Below are positions 16,470-25,610 of a DNA stretch of 64,000 nt, in pieces (the stretch's first letter is position 1; every line of letters starts with the position of its first letter). The notes beneath the pieces are model-generated. The model was not told the DNA's origin and did not search any database. It was given only the letters and a program-made list of their open reading frames with translations. This stretch comes from Sulfuritalea sp. (GTDB lineage Bacteria > Pseudomonadota > Gammaproteobacteria > Burkholderiales > Rhodocyclaceae). The translations under genes were made by a program, and so were the position numbers. The stretch is from assembly GCF_017302275.1 (NCBI RefSeq), contig NZ_JAFLDR010000001.1:62001-126000 (forward strand), given 5' to 3'.

Positions 16470-18077
16470 TCACCTCTGGTAGTAGTTCTGGACCTTCTGC
16501 TGAACCGAGGTCTGAACTTGTTGGCTAGAGGTGCCAACGTTTGGCATCTTGATGTTCGCCATGATTTCGGCTGTGAATTCGGACAGATCGATACTGGAAA
16601 AGTCGATGGAAGCAAATTCTGTCTGTGTGAAACCGGAACAATTCGGGCTTTCCGCGCCACCCCATCCCTTGCCAATCTGCGCCCGCCCCTGTTCATTGAG
16701 GATCCTTGCCAGCCGACTGTTGTAGCAGCAATATGACTTGGTATGCTCAATGCAAATCTTGATGGACAGGAGCTTGAGCTTGCTGGAGCAATAGGTCCCT
16801 ATTTCGTGGCAGAGATTCTGACCGGAGCGCATGGCGAGGATCTGCTCCTGTTGCTCGCACGACAAGAGATCCTGAAGAATCATCACGCCAATCTGAATTG
16901 CCAATGTGGTTGGATCAAATCCCGTGAAGATGAATCCCTGGCTGGGTAGAAATTGAAACGAAAATCCGTAGAAGCTGAAGGATGGATTGAACAGGCCATC
17001 GGCGCCCAGCACACCCAGTGCAGCGCCCAACCCCTGCTGCAATGTGGATCCATCGTAGAGGGCGTCATAAACGTAGGATGACCCGACATCGAGCACTTGA
17101 CCGCCGGCACTCAGCGCCGAGCCCAGCAGGTTGAAATTGGAAAACCCTCCCCCGCCACTGCTTTTCTTGCAGCAATTGGCCAGGCCGAACAGTTTGATCC
17201 GGCACCGTGAGTCAAAGCCTTTGAATATTTCTGTTTCAGCACCATAGACGCCCGCCTCCCGTGCTGCTTCCATCAAGGCGACGGATCGAGCGAAGTCCGT
17301 GTCGCCGGTATAGCCCTTGTCGAAGCAGTTGCCGTTCTGGCAGAAAAGTTGCCCAGAGCAATCCGTGACGGTGTTGGTCTGGCCAGGTTGAGACATGCAA
17401 CGGAAGGTCTTCTGCTCGAATGTACATTGCCCATTTATCTTGTCGGCGGGATTGCAGGATGACGATTCCAGAGTGCAGTTCGGGTTTGATGCGTAGCCGT
17501 CACACTCGGAGGTATCGGAGCGTCCCGTGAAGCAGGCATACACGTTCTGCTTCTGATAGCAGCCGTCAGGAGCGACCTGGGACGTGGTTATGCCTGGTGG
17601 CAGGGATGGAGGGGTGGTCGAGATGCACGTGCTCTCGGCAATCTGGCAACTTGCGTTACTGGCCAGCGACGCGCATGGCCCCGGGTCGAAATCACTCGAC
17701 AGCAGCGTATAGGTATCGTCAAGCCGGATCGTATTGACTGGCGTTGGCATTGTCTGATCGTTGCACCGCCACGTTTGCGTGAATTTCATGCACCCGGAGT
17801 TGAACAAGGTGTCCATCTGCGCGCACTGGGAGTATGTTTGCCAACACTGAGGCTGTGCGTTGACGAATGGCTGGCAGTAATTGACGGCGTTTGATTTGAT
17901 GCAGGCGTAGGTATCCTCATACTCCCAGCATCCGCCGACTTCCGCCAACGTGATGGGAACGCCGGAAATGTTCTTGCTTGGCGACGTGTCGACACAAACG
18001 GATCCCGACAACCGGCACTCTGCTGCGAAGACGCTATTGATGACGCCCAGGACCAGCAGGAGGGCAAGCGTTTTCAT
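16470..18077 (-). CDS. traN: TraN, C-terminal part, as a separate exported protein
   Basis: The product is 535 residues with its own signal peptide (MKTLALLLVLGVINSVFAAE) and more than 40 cysteines. It carries the TraN C-terminal signature: a CNPAD/CTFEQKTFRC region, FCQNGNCFD, CCKKSSGGGGF, YCSSKLKLLSIKICIEHTKS, and ARILNEQGRAQIGKGWG followed by PNCSGFTQTE. TraN sits in the outer membrane, stabilises mating pairs and helps select recipients. In F plasmid one protein of about 600 residues covers both halves. Here this gene starts inside the stop of the preceding traN half (ATGA overlap, 18074-18077). The second signal peptide argues that this is a working split and not a simple frameshift. Confidence 0.85.
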   Translation of the reverse strand: MKTLALLLVLGVINSVFAAECRLSGSVCVDTSPSKNISGVPITLAEVGGCWEYEDTYACIKSNAVNYCQPFVNAQPQCWQTYSQCAQMDTLFNSGCMKFTQTWRCNDQTMPTPVNTIRLDDTYTLLSSDFDPGPCASLASNASCQIAESTCISTTPPSLPPGITTSQVAPDGCYQKQNVYACFTGRSDTSECDGYASNPNCTLESSSCNPADKINGQCTFEQKTFRCMSQPGQTNTVTDCSGQLFCQNGNCFDKGYTGDTDFARSVALMEAAREAGVYGAETEIFKGFDSRCRIKLFGLANCCKKSSGGGGFSNFNLLGSALSAGGQVLDVGSSYVYDALYDGSTLQQGLGAALGVLGADGLFNPSFSFYGFSFQFLPSQGFIFTGFDPTTLAIQIGVMILQDLLSCEQQEQILAMRSGQNLCHEIGTYCSSKLKLLSIKICIEHTKSYCCYNSRLARILNEQGRAQIGKGWGGAESPNCSGFTQTEFASIDFSSIDLSEFTAEIMANIKMPNVGTSSQQVQTSVQQKVQNYYQR

Positions 18078-19183
18078 TGAGCGCGCAATTTCAATGCGAC
18101 GCACTGATCCGATGTCCAGTTGCTGACCGTCCTGGTGATCGGCAGTGCCAGCGGGGAGCCAACGCCCGTTCCACCCGAGGAATTGCAGCCGGAACTCACG
18201 TTGCGCATGGAAGGAGTGCACGTGGTCCCGCTGCAACTCACGCTGTAGTACACGTACAGGTTGCAGCCGAACCCCAGATTGCTGACGTAGTAATCGGTGA
18301 CCGACTGACCGGGCGCTACGGAAACATGAAACAGCCCGTAGCTCCCATTCCATGGGTATCCAATCCAGTTGTAGTCGTAACGATTCACCCCGTCGTAGGA
18401 TCGGTAAGGCTCCACGTCATAGGAACGCCCATCGCCGCCACAAAAGATATTCATGGCCATGTAGGGATCGACGCACCAGCTGCAATCCACGTAAGCAGCC
18501 CGGCCCAGCCATGCACCCGGCGTACATTGGCCGAAACCGATTGTTACGGTACTTCCACGCCGACACTGCAGGTTCTCATAGGCGTTCATCGTCTGATCGC
18601 ATTGAAAGTTCGCATCTGTGTCGAGGTTGATGATGCGCCCCGTCGTGCATTGCTCTGTCCCAATTTCTCTCAGAGATGAGCAGGTCTCGGTGGTGAACTG
18701 TGCCGGCGTTGTTTCCGTTCTGGTCTGGCATTGGGTGCTACTGCCCGTGCCTCCAGCAATGCCAAGCGACTGGAATGTACTCTCCGCATTTGTTCGGGCA
18801 TTCCTGGCCTCCAGGATCATGGAGTCGCTTCCAGTGATGGAGAATTGAGGGCGAATATCAGGGTTGCGCGCAAGGAAATTGACGGCCTCGCATTCCTGGC
18901 GCTTGATGGCATCACTGTCAGGCGTCACCGACGAACAGGTTGATACCTTGTTCACTCCCGGTCCTACCGTATCTCCCCTCCCCCCCTGAAAATACGTAGC
19001 CTCTGCAACCGACTGCCCATACGCGGGAATCTTGTTCTCGATGTTTCCGGCAGTGATGGCATCTCGATTCAGTTGATTGAGCGAGGCGCCAAGCGATTTC
19101 CCGTCGGCGAACGCACCGTTTTGATCGGCCATTGCCAGCCACGGCGCCAGCAAGATCACTGCGAGGGCAATTCCCCATCTCAC
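18074..19183 (-). CDS. traN: TraN, N-terminal part
   Basis: The product is 369 residues with signal peptide MRWGIALAVILLAPWLAMA. It has the TraN N-terminal features: GKSLGASLNQLN, PAYGQSVAEATYFQGG and the highly conserved ECEAVNFLARNPDIRP, then several cysteine pairs. It ends at LKLRAQ without the C-terminal TraN signature, which is encoded by the next, 4-bp-overlapping gene. Together they total about 900 residues. Both halves should be exported and may assemble in the outer membrane. It overlaps trbC by 4 bases at its start. Confidence 0.85.
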   Translation of the reverse strand: MRWGIALAVILLAPWLAMADQNGAFADGKSLGASLNQLNRDAITAGNIENKIPAYGQSVAEATYFQGGRGDTVGPGVNKVSTCSSVTPDSDAIKRQECEAVNFLARNPDIRPQFSITGSDSMILEARNARTNAESTFQSLGIAGGTGSSTQCQTRTETTPAQFTTETCSSLREIGTEQCTTGRIINLDTDANFQCDQTMNAYENLQCRRGSTVTIGFGQCTPGAWLGRAAYVDCSWCVDPYMAMNIFCGGDGRSYDVEPYRSYDGVNRYDYNWIGYPWNGSYGLFHVSVAPGQSVTDYYVSNLGFGCNLYVYYSVSCSGTTCTPSMRNVSSGCNSSGGTGVGSPLALPITRTVSNWTSDQCVALKLRAQ

Positions 19184-19923
19184 TGGAATGCCGCTCCACT
19201 GAGACGTGCTCGGAAGCTTCGCGCTGTCGCCGCCCAGTCCGGGCTTTTGCGCTCGATATAGTCCAGGGCGTAATCCAGCGTGACATCCCCGGTGACCTTG
19301 ACGAAGGTTTCCGGCTTTGAGCAGCCATCATCCATGACGCTGCCCGCTTCCGGCCGGGCGATCACCACCACCGGTACCCGAGTGATGGTGAATTGCTGGA
19401 ATGCCGGCGGATGAATGGCGGCGGACACTGCGCGATTGCCGATGAGCGCGCTGATCTCCTCGCCCATTCGGGTCATAGAGTCCCCTTTCAAGCCCCGAAA
19501 TACCAGTGTCGCTCCCACGCGCTCGGACTGATCGATGATGCGAGCCAGCGCCTCCCTGGGCATGGAGAGTGAGACGAACACCATCAGATCCGGCGCCGCC
19601 CCTTTCTGCGATGCGTGTCCTCGGCCCAGGCTTTTGAATTTCTCGGCAATGCTCGCGATGTCCGGGGCCGGCGTTGCCGGGCGCGGCATCGCTTCGACTC
19701 GGGGCGTGACACCGCCAAACTGCTGCCGGATCACTGGCGCATCGGGCAAGCGATTCAGTGCTTCCTGTGTTTTCTGGCGGGCGAGATCAATTTCACCCTG
19801 GGTCGGCAATCGATTCGATTCATCCTTTTCCAAAAAAATGCCCTGCGCCAGCGACAGGGATGCCGCCAGCAGCAGGGCCAAGGGGAGGAACGTGATGGGA
19901 ATCGACATCGAGGGCCTACGCAT
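19180..19923 (-). CDS. trbC: TrbC, F-type pilus assembly protein
   Basis: The product is about 247 residues: an N-terminal hydrophobic signal, a Pro/Ala-rich linker, and a C-terminal TrbC domain with LMVFVSLSMPREALARIIDQ, GATLVFRGLKGDS and VPVVVIARPEAG. It is a periplasmic protein needed for F pilus assembly. The start is ATG 19923, just after the traU stop (19926); ATG 19908 is possible. Its stop overlaps the start of traN. The gene order traW-traU-trbC-traN is the standard F-like order. Confidence 0.88.
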   Translation of the reverse strand: MRRPSMSIPITFLPLALLLAASLSLAQGIFLEKDESNRLPTQGEIDLARQKTQEALNRLPDAPVIRQQFGGVTPRVEAMPRPATPAPDIASIAEKFKSLGRGHASQKGAAPDLMVFVSLSMPREALARIIDQSERVGATLVFRGLKGDSMTRMGEEISALIGNRAVSAAIHPPAFQQFTITRVPVVVIARPEAGSVMDDGCSKPETFVKVTGDVTLDYALDYIERKSPDWAATARSFRARLSGAAFQ

Positions 19924-19925
19924 CT

Positions 19926-20936
19926 TCAATTCAGCGTCGCCGCCCCCTGACAACAATTGCGCTTGCGAAAGATCTGATAGGAGAAGTCTTCCCCTTCATA
20001 GGGAAACTCCTTGCCCGCCCCCCACAGAATCGTGCTGCGCCCCAGGGGCTGGCAGCACTTCCCGGCGATCTTCGATGTCTGTGGAACCGGATAGAGCATG
20101 TGATACTTGTAGCCCGTCTTGTCCATCACCGGCTGCGGGTAGTAGCCACACAGGCCGTCTTCGCCCGAGGCGGCCCACATCAGGCCCTCGCGGTGCATCT
20201 TGGCGATGATCCGGTAGACCTCCAGACTGGATGCCTGAACGCCCCCCACATGGGCCTGGACATTGCCGTTAAGCGGATAGAGATTTCCCTGACATCCGGC
20301 ACACCAGAAGAAGGTGTTGTTGGGAAAACCGGCGGTTGCGGTGACGCAATCGGCTGCGCACGCGGCACGGGCAGGAAGGTTGCCGAACAGATAGACATCA
20401 GGATTCAGAAGCCGGGTGAGTTCATCGTCCTTCCACAGCGGGTCGAGCTCGGTCAGGTAGGCAACATCAAAGCCTTGCTGCTCCAGGCAGCTATTGTCCA
20501 GAACCGCCTGCAGGTAATAGATGATCGGGTCGACATACCAATGCACCTGATAGAACGAGGACTGGTCCTGCCCGTCACGCCGGTAGCGGCTGGCCACCGG
20601 GGCATCGAATCCCGGATCGATATCGACACCACCGAGGCTCACCATGCAAAACGGTTTCCGGACCACATCCACCCGACGTACCGGTTCCCAGAAACTGACC
20701 TTCAAGCCGAGCTTGGGGGGATTGCCGCAGAAGCACGCCGGGTTTCCGCCTGGATTGGGGGTATCTTCCTGATCCAGCGATGCCAGCGTGATACCGGCGA
20801 TTCGCAAGGGGAACATGCAGGACCAGCAGATATCCGTGATCGGGTTGGCAAACTTTCCCTTGCAGGTTGCAGCGTGGGACGGAAGACCCGCTAGCAGAGT
20901 CGCCAGAAGCAAGAGGACGCTATGGATGAATTTCAT
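19926..20936 (-). CDS. traU: TraU, F-type conjugal transfer protein
   Basis: The product is 336 residues with signal peptide MKFIHSVLLLLATLLAGLPSHA. TraU markers include CKGKFANPITDICWSCMFP, CFCGNPPKLGLKVSFWEP, CMVSLGGVDID and a C-terminal RKRNCCQGAATLN. The cysteines are abundant, as is typical for this periplasmic, DsbC/TrbB-dependent protein. It acts in mating-pair formation and DNA transfer and less in pilus extension. It overlaps the end of traW by 17 bases. Confidence 0.93.
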   Translation of the reverse strand: MKFIHSVLLLLATLLAGLPSHAATCKGKFANPITDICWSCMFPLRIAGITLASLDQEDTPNPGGNPACFCGNPPKLGLKVSFWEPVRRVDVVRKPFCMVSLGGVDIDPGFDAPVASRYRRDGQDQSSFYQVHWYVDPIIYYLQAVLDNSCLEQQGFDVAYLTELDPLWKDDELTRLLNPDVYLFGNLPARAACAADCVTATAGFPNNTFFWCAGCQGNLYPLNGNVQAHVGGVQASSLEVYRIIAKMHREGLMWAASGEDGLCGYYPQPVMDKTGYKYHMLYPVPQTSKIAGKCCQPLGRSTILWGAGKEFPYEGEDFSYQIFRKRNCCQGAATLN

Positions 20937-21543
20937 CGATGCGCAACCTCTTGCCTTCCTGACTGACGATCGCCGGGGATTGCTTCAGCAAAAATTTCCG
21001 GCTGAGCACGCCGCCCTGGTCGTAGAAAACCTCTCGCTTCCATTGGCGCATCAGCTTGAGCGGCTCGCCCCCGACGAGAATGGGTTTCACCCTTGCCTTT
21101 GACTGATCGATAAATCGCCTGGCGAAGGCGACCTGAGCCTTTTCCCGCTGATCGAAGAACAGCAGGTATTGAGTAAGCGGTGCATAGTCGAGCGGATTGA
21201 CCTTCGTTCCGGCCGGGAACAGGAGCTTGCCCTGCTCATCCACGACATTTCTGTCCAGCGTCCAGGTGGGATCGACGTAGAACGTGCGGGCTGTTTCCGT
21301 GGTGCTGACTCCGTGGACGGGCTTGGGCTTTTCAACGGTCTCGATGACCCGCTGCTTGTAGCTCTCCTGCAGCCTGGCCAGTTCGCCGCTCTTCTCCATT
21401 CGACGAAATTTGTCCTTCATGACTTCGATGAGATCACGCTCCGCAATCTCGTAGGTCGGGCCGACGACGCCCAGGTCATTCGCCAGGGTGAAACCGGGGT
21501 TGAGCAGCAGGCAAGGCAGAGTCACCAGGAACGCATATCGCAT
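20920..21543 (-). CDS. traW: TraW, F-type conjugal transfer protein
   Basis: The product is 207 residues with an N-terminal signal peptide, then DLGVVGPTYEIAERDLIEVM, a typical TraW start. Further conserved parts are RTFYVDPTWTLDRNVVD and a C-terminal FDQGG-like segment (FYDQGGVLSRKF). TraW works in the periplasm with TrbC and TraU in pilus assembly. The gene follows the relaxase by about 70 bases and overlaps traU. Confidence 0.9.
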   Translation of the reverse strand: MRYAFLVTLPCLLLNPGFTLANDLGVVGPTYEIAERDLIEVMKDKFRRMEKSGELARLQESYKQRVIETVEKPKPVHGVSTTETARTFYVDPTWTLDRNVVDEQGKLLFPAGTKVNPLDYAPLTQYLLFFDQREKAQVAFARRFIDQSKARVKPILVGGEPLKLMRQWKREVFYDQGGVLSRKFLLKQSPAIVSQEGKRLRIDEIHP

Positions 21544-21611
21544 CCGTCGATGATGGCAGTTACGCTTTCGGAATCAGCCGCCAAAAGCACACACTCCGTA
21601 CGCTTTTCAAA

Positions 21612-23813
21612 TCAGGGTTTGAATTTGATCTTGTCTTCCATCAGTTCCAGCAGACCCGACTTGAGCTCATCGAATTTCCAGAGCAGACGGTGATTGACTT
21701 TCAGGCCGTGGCGTTTGCACGCTCTCATGGCCTCCATCTTGGTAATCTGACAGAAGCCATCTTGCTGGGGCTCGCTATCAAGGGATCGAAGGACGGTCAA
21801 CAGGGCCTCGATCGTCGGCGCGCCCTGGTCGGATTTCGTGATGTCGTTTGCTGGCTGACCACCTCTGGCATACACGGGATGGTTCGTACCCTTGGTTGAT
21901 GGCGCAAGCGCCGGGCTCGGCTTCACGCGCTGTTTCGCCTCTGCTTTCTGGGTGTCTGGCGATTTCCGCGCCGTTATTGGCCTTGCAGGTGGCGTAGTCT
22001 GCGGATGCGCTTGGATTTCTGGCGCTTGCCTGACTTCGCCGCCATTGCTCATTCCCGATTCGAGAAGAAAAATCTTGCTGATCTCAAGGCCCAGGCGAAT
22101 GGCGTTATGAGCACCATCCCCGAATTCCTTGGGGATGGTTCGTTTCAACGGACTCATGGGGTCGATTACCAGCCAGCCCCGGTCGGCCAATTGGTCGAGC
22201 ACCGTTTTTGGAGTCAGCCCATACCCGGCAAAGGCATCGGGCCATCGGAGATAAACATGTCCATCCTGGTCAGGAATGGCATCAATGCCCCATTTCTTGT
22301 CTCTTGCCTTGATGTCCTGTGCCAGGGCCTTGATGGCTTCGCCAATGGCGCCATCGAGCTTGATCGCTTCCATTTGCTCGGTACCCGGCCCCGGCTCAGG
22401 TCGGACCTCCTGATTGCGGGTGATTGCCGGTGGTGATTTCGGCGGAGTGACTGGCCGTGAAGAATCTTTAGGTGGATCCGAATCGCGAGAGGTCGTCGCT
22501 GATTCGGTGATAGCGGAGGATGACGTGTTGCTGTGAATCTCCGCGCCAGCGTGCTGCACCTCGACCACCGCCGACGCCGGCAGACTGCTGGCATCCGTTT
22601 CCGCGTTGATGATGCGCCCTGCAGCCGACGAAAGGGGTACGGAAGACACCATGGCCTCGTCACGCAATCGGATGGCCGTCAGACGGATGTCCGGGATTTT
22701 CTCCGCGAGAACGGCAGGAGCAATCTTCCAGTAGCGCTCCTCGGACGGAGCATCCATCCGAACCAGTGCCATTCCACGATCGGTCAGCATGTCCAGAATG
22801 CCTTCCGGCGTTCGCGGCATTCCCGGCATGCCATCCTCCTTGATCTGGCGCGCCAACTCTTCACCGGCAGCGGGCCACACCAGATAGACATGTCCTTCGA
22901 TGTTCCACAGCCTTGCCCCGGGCTGATTGACAAGCCACACCCCCTCCCGGACAAACCTGCGCATGATGTCGATCAGATGACGCTCTACGGGCACACCCAG
23001 GTCGTAGCCGGCCATGGCTACCCCGAGTGTCTTGAGATCGCGTTCCACGCTCGTTTGATCGGCCTTGATGACCAGTTCGTAGATGAGGTTGGTCGGACCG
23101 GGATTGCAGGCCAGGGATTCCATCAGCCAGACCACCAGTTCGGTTTCGCCTTCCGCGATCCATGCGAGGGACTCGACCCCGATGATTCGCTCTGCAATGA
23201 GGCTGGAGAGCGCGGTGTGCTGGCGCCCTCGCCCCTCGCGCCACTCCAGGAAGTAGGCGTTGATACCATTCCTGGTTGCCCAAACATGGAGGTCATCCGT
23301 GATCGGATGCCAAGTCGACGTGCGATCCTTGTTGGTCACCGTCAAATCGGTGACGGGTTTGCCCGCGTCGTGGCACAGGGCGGCGAGAAAGACCGCCAGC
23401 TGCCAGCGCGGCTCCATTTCGCGTCGGTGTTTTGGGGAAATGGCCGATTTCAACAGAACCCGATCCGCGGATTGAAGCGCCCACAAACCCACTTCGATGG
23501 CATGTCGCAGCAAGCCCCCAGCTCCTCGATGATGGTGCGACTGCGACGCCGGCAACAGATGCGAAAACGAAGCGAAGCGCTTTATCGCCGACAGATAATG
23601 CTTCTGAAAAATCTCCGGCGTGGCGATGGCCGAGTTGGAAATCCTGTCCAGCAGTTCCTTCTGGGTCTCAAGCAGCTTTTCCGGGGGGACGACGGGCAGC
23701 CCTTTCATGAAAGGCGGATAACGTGGAATTTCGTCATCGCCCCAGCGGTAGATGGACTCGCCGGCGCGTAACGGCTCAGGCAGAGGTGCTGATTTCCTTT
23801 TTCGCCAGAACAT
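21612..23813 (-). CDS. MobH-family relaxase (TraI_2 domain)
   Basis: The product is 733 residues. Residues 1-330 form the TraI_2/MobH domain, with the HHH motif at 93-95 (HHHRGAGGLLRHAIEV) and an HD-type metal site at 148-149 (LCHDAGKPVTD). MobH proteins nick oriT and lead DNA transfer in SXT/R391-type and many GI-type ICEs. Residues 430-500 are a Ser/Pro/Thr-rich linker. A second domain (DGHVYLRWPDAFAGYG, winged-helix like, also found at about 325-345) and a basic C-terminus follow. It lies between the S26 peptidase and traW, where these genes are usually adjacent. Confidence 0.9.
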   Translation of the reverse strand: MFWRKRKSAPLPEPLRAGESIYRWGDDEIPRYPPFMKGLPVVPPEKLLETQKELLDRISNSAIATPEIFQKHYLSAIKRFASFSHLLPASQSHHHRGAGGLLRHAIEVGLWALQSADRVLLKSAISPKHRREMEPRWQLAVFLAALCHDAGKPVTDLTVTNKDRTSTWHPITDDLHVWATRNGINAYFLEWREGRGRQHTALSSLIAERIIGVESLAWIAEGETELVVWLMESLACNPGPTNLIYELVIKADQTSVERDLKTLGVAMAGYDLGVPVERHLIDIMRRFVREGVWLVNQPGARLWNIEGHVYLVWPAAGEELARQIKEDGMPGMPRTPEGILDMLTDRGMALVRMDAPSEERYWKIAPAVLAEKIPDIRLTAIRLRDEAMVSSVPLSSAAGRIINAETDASSLPASAVVEVQHAGAEIHSNTSSSAITESATTSRDSDPPKDSSRPVTPPKSPPAITRNQEVRPEPGPGTEQMEAIKLDGAIGEAIKALAQDIKARDKKWGIDAIPDQDGHVYLRWPDAFAGYGLTPKTVLDQLADRGWLVIDPMSPLKRTIPKEFGDGAHNAIRLGLEISKIFLLESGMSNGGEVRQAPEIQAHPQTTPPARPITARKSPDTQKAEAKQRVKPSPALAPSTKGTNHPVYARGGQPANDITKSDQGAPTIEALLTVLRSLDSEPQQDGFCQITKMEAMRACKRHGLKVNHRLLWKFDELKSGLLELMEDKIKFKP

Positions 23814-23885
23814 CAGCAGGCATTCAGGCCATTGCTGCGGCTTCGATTGCTACGGAGGCTTCAGCGCAAGAGCTCGCTGGGAACC

Positions 23886-24383
23886 TCAAAGAATCTGGAA
23901 AGCGCGGCCGATGACGTGCTCATCATCGACCCATCCGACGAGCGCATATCTGGAATCCAGGCTATCCGGATGCGGTGCGGCCATGTAGTAGTGCCTCGGA
24001 GGAATTGTTCCCGTGGGTCCGGGCATCAGGGGAATACCCGACTTCGCTTTTGGTTTTGCCCGTCCAACAGATTTCCCGTCAACGAAAAATTCAGCGTATC
24101 CCGATCCCAGATCGACACTACTCACGTTCGCTCCGGCGATGCCAGTGACGCGCTTGAGGAACCATGCTTCAGGTGCATAGGGACCCCCGCCCTGATAACG
24201 GAAGGCCGCAAAATCTCCCAGTTCTGGCTTGACTCCCTTTTGAATGAGATAGACCTTGCCTGACAGGGAGTCCGAGACGTTGATCGATACGGCGAGGTAC
24301 CGTCCAGCCAAGACACCTATGGCCAGCAGCCAAAGATAACCGGGTGCGTTTTTGGCAAGGTGCCGATAGATGAGGTTGAGCAT
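23886..24383 (-). CDS. S26-family signal peptidase (TraF/TrhF type)
   Basis: The product is 165 residues with one N-terminal membrane segment (about 16-34). It has the catalytic Ser region NVSDSLSGKVYLI (Ser39 expected) and Lys77 in WFLKRVTGIAG, then the C-terminal box DSRYALVGWVDDEHVIGRA. This is the conjugative signal peptidase that matures pilin or other exported Tra proteins. In F-like ICEs it normally directly precedes traW; here the relaxase comes between them. Confidence 0.85.
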   Translation of the reverse strand: MLNLIYRHLAKNAPGYLWLLAIGVLAGRYLAVSINVSDSLSGKVYLIQKGVKPELGDFAAFRYQGGGPYAPEAWFLKRVTGIAGANVSSVDLGSGYAEFFVDGKSVGRAKPKAKSGIPLMPGPTGTIPPRHYYMAAPHPDSLDSRYALVGWVDDEHVIGRAFQIL

Positions 24384-24491
24384 CAGAGGATGCTAGCCAT
24401 CGCCCCAGCCAATTTCAGCCCGATAAGCGCACGTCTCGGCAGCTTTTCAAAAAAAGGCGATCACAGCCTGGCGTCGATTGCTCCGAGACCC

Positions 24492-25094
24492 TTAATCGGC
24501 GACAACCACTCTGGTTTCGCAAAACGGGCAGTGATCGGTATGTTTGCTGCCGGCGTCGTAGATGAACGCCGCATTGCACACCTGGCACTGCACGAGCATG
24601 ACGATTTTTACCCGCACGTCACGCGCAGCAAAGTAGGCGGCGTTGATGTCCAGGGGACCGCAAATCCGCTGATATTCCCGCCATGTCGTCATCAGACTGG
24701 TCGTGGTCAAGTCTGAGGCAAAGATGCGTTGATGGAGTGCGGCAAATGCCGACAGTCGGGCCGCAGAGTCACGATCCTTGATGAAGGACAGTACAGTCTC
24801 CGGCAATTTCCCGTTCGAGGGTTTTACGCCGTGAACATCTTTCCACCATTGCCGCAATGTTCGCGTCCCGATGCGTGTCATGCCTCGAATGATGGACAGT
24901 CGCAGCCCGGCGCGAATGAGCTCGTGGGCCTGTTGAAGATTTTCGAGTTCAGCTAAGGCGACCACCACCGAACTCCCTATCGCCTCGGTTCGATAAACGG
25001 GAAGACTTGCCGCTTCCGCGGAAATGCCCGGCGCGCCCTGAGCAGTACATCCTGCTTTGATGTGAAAGACACGTTGCCGTTTGGCGTAGTCCAT
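24492..25094 (-). CDS. FlhC-like transcriptional activator (SetC-like)
   Basis: The product is 200 residues and follows the FlhC pattern. A helical core (LQQAHELIRAGLRLSIIRGMTRIGTRTLRQWWKDVHG, then LDINAAYFAARDVRV) is followed by a C-terminal zinc site with Cys170, Cys173, Cys189 and Cys192 (CQVC and CPFC). FlhC binds DNA as a complex with FlhD. SXT/R391 elements use such a pair (SetC/SetD) as the master activator of transfer and excision. The partner gene lies 102 bases upstream on the same strand. No flagellar genes are present, so a role in ICE control is the best reading. Confidence 0.8.
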   Translation of the reverse strand: MDYAKRQRVFHIKAGCTAQGAPGISAEAASLPVYRTEAIGSSVVVALAELENLQQAHELIRAGLRLSIIRGMTRIGTRTLRQWWKDVHGVKPSNGKLPETVLSFIKDRDSAARLSAFAALHQRIFASDLTTTSLMTTWREYQRICGPLDINAAYFAARDVRVKIVMLVQCQVCNAAFIYDAGSKHTDHCPFCETRVVVAD

Positions 25095-25196
25095 GGCTGC
25101 TGACCGCCAAGGAAGCCATCGAACGCGAAGCTCGCCTCTCGGAACAAAGCGTCATGGGTGTGAGCCTGACAATTCCTCACGCTGAAATCCCTGGCC

Positions 25197-25520
25197 TCAT
25201 GCTTCAGTTGCCTGTCGGGATGTCGGGAAGGAACCTGTCCCTCCACGTGGTCTGGCAGATGCCGCAATAGAGACCGAATAGGCCGCTTTTTGCAAGCCCT
25301 GGAGCGACAGAAGACGATCCATTTCGGTTTCCGTCAGCCTGATGCTGATGACGCTGATGCCTATGTCTCGCGCCATCGCATCGATCTCATCCAGAGTCAT
25401 CTGGGCGATGCGGTCCAGAGCGGTTCGGGATAGCCCCGTCATGATCTCTCCGGACCTGGACTTCGATGCTTCTCTCGCCATTATGAGAAACTGGCGGTTA
25501 ATCGAAATGATGTCATTCAT
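25197..25520 (-). CDS. FlhD-like transcriptional activator (SetD-like)
   Basis: The product is 107 residues. DIISINRQFLIMAREASKSR, GLSRTALDRIAQMTLDEID and IRLTETEMDRLLSL match the start and core of FlhD (YDINLSYLLLAQRLI and following in E. coli). FlhD has no strong DNA contact of its own and works with FlhC. It is transcribed divergently from the XRE repressor across 90 bases that hold an operator-like palindrome. This is the SXT-style decision point for conjugation. Confidence 0.78.
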   Translation of the reverse strand: MNDIISINRQFLIMAREASKSRSGEIMTGLSRTALDRIAQMTLDEIDAMARDIGISVISIRLTETEMDRLLSLQGLQKAAYSVSIAASARPRGGTGSFPTSRQATEA

Positions 25521-25610
25521 GTCGCTTTTCCAAAATTGGACTACTATCCACGGTGACTAACGATATACATCGTTCGGTCTTCTGTCAATTGTAAAAGAAA
25601 CCGAAAGAGG
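25521..25610. promoter_or_regulatory. divergent control region between FlhD-like and XRE genes
   Basis: On the minus strand TTGACA (25588-25583) is followed after 15 bases by TATATC (25567-25562), a plausible promoter for the FlhD-like gene. A near-palindrome AACGATATACATCGTT (25559-25574) covers the -10 region and is a good operator candidate for the XRE repressor. The 15-base spacing is short, which would fit a weak, activator-dependent or repressed promoter. Confidence 0.5.

Noticed and set aside
24492..25520. Flagellar regulon (flhDC)
   Set aside because: The proteins are FlhD/FlhC-like, but there are no flagellar or chemotaxis genes nearby and the context is conjugation, so a SetCD-like role is more likely.
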